DNA of 6,459 nt from JBLIOB01 sp047639575. GTDB lineage: Bacteria > Bacteroidota > Bacteroidia > Flavobacteriales_D > Parvicellaceae. Positions 4,588 through 6,459 of this stretch are shown one piece after another. The notes under the pieces were generated by a model that was not told where the DNA came from, did not search any database, and saw nothing but the letters and a program-made list of their open reading frames with translations. Where the stretch lies: contig JBLIOB010000247.1 of the NCBI GenBank assembly GCA_047639575.1, positions 1-6,459 on the forward strand. Direction: 5' to 3'. The position numbers were made by a program, and so were the translations under genes. Within the stretch, counting starts at the first letter, position 1; each line of letters opens with the position of its first letter.

Positions 4588-6459
4588 ATGAGATATATAC
4601 TAGTAGTACTAGTTTTCTTTCCAACTTTTCTATTTTCTCAGCGCAATGATCATAAACATATGGTCAAAGGAATTGTCGTTGAAGATTTTGGTGATAGCAT
4701 AAGTGCTATTCCCGGAGCTGAATTGCATTGGATTGGAACAGATATAAGAATTGTCTCAGGAAACGATGGCAAGTTTGAAATCCCTCATAAAGAAGGATTC
4801 ATGGAATTGGAGATTCAGGCATTTGGATTCAACACCGACACAATCACATATGATGAAGAAGAGTTCTTATCTATTGTAATTAGAGATGGTAATCTAATTG
4901 AAGGTGTTCTAGTGGAGTTTGATAAAGACCGGCTTAGGTTGAGTCTTATCGATCCACTTAATGCGCACACCATCGATCAAAAGGAAATTAGAAAAGCAGC
5001 ATGTTGTAGTTTGGCAGAAAGCTTTGAAAATGATCCTTCCGTAGATGCATCTTTTACAGACGCAGTGACTGGAACTCGTCAAATTGAAATGATGGGATTA
5101 TCTGGAAGATATGTTCAAATCATGCAGGATAATATTCCAATGACCAGAGGATTAGCAACCGTCAATGGGTTAGAGTATATACCTGGTGCTTGGATCAACA
5201 GTATTCAAGTAAGTAAAGGGGCTGGTTCCGTAGTGAATGGATTTGAATCATTGATTGGTCAGATTAATGTCGACTGGAAGAAACCTGGAAATGCTGAACA
5301 ATTACATTTAAATGTCTACGGAAATCAAGCAGGAAGAGGTGAAATCAATTTAATGTTGGATCAGCCTGTTGGAGCAAGATGGGAATCAACTTTATTGCTT
5401 CATACGAAGCAAGATAGGGTCCGATGGGATAAAAATGCTGATGGCTTTTTAGATAATCCTTTATCAAGTAATTTTATTGGTCACAACCAATGGAATTATC
5501 GGGGAGATGATTTACATCTTGAATTTGGTATAGGGGCATTAATTATTGACAAACTTGCTGGGCAAGTTGATTATGAAGAGACGATGACTCCTGCTGATCT
5601 GGTGTACGGAGTTGAGATGTTAACTAAGCGTGTCCAAGGGTTTGCGAAAATTGGTTATCTATTTCCAGATGAGGAGTTTAAAAGTTTAGCGGTACAGCTG
5701 TCGGGCTCTTTTCAACAAATGGAAAATCAATTTCATTTGACCAACTATACTGGAGAACAAACTTCGTTTAACGCGAATTTGATTTTTCAAAATGAGTTGG
5801 GGAAAGGAAAAAAACAGAGCTTTAGAACAGGAGCTAGTTTTTTATATGATGATTATGCCGAAACAGTAGATTCAAACGGCTATCAGCGAACTGAAATGGT
5901 TCCAGGGATTTACTTTGAATATAACTTCATTCCTTCTTCTAAGTTTAATATGGTGGCTGGAATCAGAGGGGATTACCATAATTTATATGGGTTCTTTTAT
6001 TCGCCAAGGCTGCATCTTAGATATAGCCTATCGGATAAAGCATCAATTAAAGCTTCTGCCGGAAAAGGACAAAGAACACCTAATGTATTTGCCGAGAATG
6101 TAGGCTCTTTTGCAAGTTCTCGAGTTTGGTCTATTCAAGGCGAACCAAATGATCCGGGTTATGGTTTATTGCCTGAGATAGCTTGGAATTTTGGATTGAA
6201 TTTCACCAAAAAATACCAAGTAGGTATTGCTGAAAAGGATGGTTCAATTGCAATTGACGCCTATCATACTCGTTTTGAAAACCAGGTAGTAGTTGATATG
6301 GAAGATCCAACTCAAATCCAGTTTTACAATTTGAACGGACAATCTTTTTCGAATAGTATTCAAGCTGAAATCAATCAAGACTTGAGTAAACGCATGGATG
6401 TACGATTAGCTTATCGCTTTTTAGATGTTAGAACTGATTATAATGATGGGTTATTGGAT
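4588..6459 (+). CDS. TonB-dependent outer-membrane receptor, 3' end outside the window
   Basis: The frame opens at ATG 4588-4590 and stays open for 624 codons to the right edge. Residues 1-17 form a signal peptide (hydrophobic, ending FLFSQ), followed by an HKHM stretch. Residues about 26-100 match a carboxypeptidase-regulatory-like beta-sandwich (VKGIVVED, GKFEIP, AFGFNTDTI), common at the N-terminus of Bacteroidota receptors. The plug follows at about 120-230: KAACCSLAESFENDPSVD, then SFTDAVTGTRQIEMMGLSGR, YVQIMQDNIPMTRGL, IQVSKGAGSVVNGFESLIGQINVDWKKP. The barrel begins at about 236 with alternating strands; KASAGKGQRTPNVFAEN is the usual barrel motif. By family length perhaps 100-150 residues are missing. 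Cys139-Cys140 in the plug and a DKNADGFLDNP loop (281-291) are notable. Such receptors import siderophores, metals or glycans using TonB-ExbBD energy. The HMA neighbour points to metal. The start is supported by the signal peptide; the next ATG (codon 25) would remove it. Confidence 0.92.
   Translation, partial: MRYILVVLVFFPTFLFSQRNDHKHMVKGIVVEDFGDSISAIPGAELHWIGTDIRIVSGNDGKFEIPHKEGFMELEIQAFGFNTDTITYDEEEFLSIVIRDGNLIEGVLVEFDKDRLRLSLIDPLNAHTIDQKEIRKAACCSLAESFENDPSVDASFTDAVTGTRQIEMMGLSGRYVQIMQDNIPMTRGLATVNGLEYIPGAWINSIQVSKGAGSVVNGFESLIGQINVDWKKPGNAEQLHLNVYGNQAGRGEINLMLDQPVGARWESTLLLHTKQDRVRWDKNADGFLDNPLSSNFIGHNQWNYRGDDLHLEFGIGALIIDKLAGQVDYEETMTPADLVYGVEMLTKRVQGFAKIGYLFPDEEFKSLAVQLSGSFQQMENQFHLTNYTGEQTSFNANLIFQNELGKGKKQSFRTGASFLYDDYAETVDSNGYQRTEMVPGIYFEYNFIPSSKFNMVAGIRGDYHNLYGFFYSPRLHLRYSLSDKASIKASAGKGQRTPNVFAENVGSFASSRVWSIQGEPNDPGYGLLPEIAWNFGLNFTKKYQVGIAEKDGSIAIDAYHTRFENQVVVDMEDPTQIQFYNLNGQSFSNSIQAEINQDLSKRMDVRLAYRFLDVRTDYNDGLLD

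Noticed and set aside
4599..4613. Inverted repeat ACTAGT-AGT-ACTAGT just after the receptor start
   Set aside because: The bases encode the hydrophobic core of the signal peptide, and the symmetry follows from alternating Leu/Val codons; a regulatory role cannot be supported.
5915..6103. 62-codon plus-strand reading frame
   Set aside because: It lies within the TonB-dependent receptor barrel in another frame; the receptor reading is clearly the coding one.

Overview
The window looks like chromosomal DNA from a member of the Bacteroidota, probably a free-living, AT-rich flavobacterium-like or cytophaga-like organism. The evidence is the low GC content, the near absence of Shine-Dalgarno sequences before the start codons, and the gene families present: a DUF2461 protein, a HYC_CC_PP-type Cys-rich protein, a secreted heavy-metal-associated (HMA) protein with a Cys-Cys tail, and a TonB-dependent receptor with an N-terminal carboxypeptidase-regulatory-like domain. 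The genus cannot be determined from this sequence alone.

Layout. Bases 2-283 (+) carry the C-terminal end of a DinB-like protein that is cut by the window edge. It runs head-on into a three-gene minus-strand cluster (3693 down to 280), and the two facing stop codons overlap. In transcription order the cluster is a GT-C/PMT-type membrane glycosyltransferase-like protein (398 aa), a second GT-C-like membrane protein (516 aa, 4-base ATGA overlap with the first), and a soluble DUF2461 protein (222 aa, 1 base further on). A 72-base divergent spacer follows (3694-3765). From it a plus-strand cluster runs to the right edge: a small secreted or anchored Cys-rich HYC_CC_PP-like protein, a hairpin with a T-tract, a periplasmic HMA protein, and a TonB-dependent outer-membrane receptor that starts 4 bases after the HMA stop and is still open at the window end (624 codons seen).

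How the genes may work together. The plus-strand cluster reads as an envelope metal module, most likely for copper or another soft metal. The receptor would move substrate across the outer membrane using TonB energy. The HMA protein (Cys-Gly-Met-Cys plus a terminal Cys-Cys) would bind metal in the periplasm, and the HYC_CC_PP protein would add further Cys/His ligands. The metal and the direction of transport are inferred. The minus-strand cluster probably modifies an envelope glycan or lipid with sugars from polyprenyl-phosphate donors; the role of the DUF2461 protein in it is unknown.

No tRNA, rRNA, insertion sequence, CRISPR array or long repeat was seen. No intergenic stretch exceeds 86 bases.
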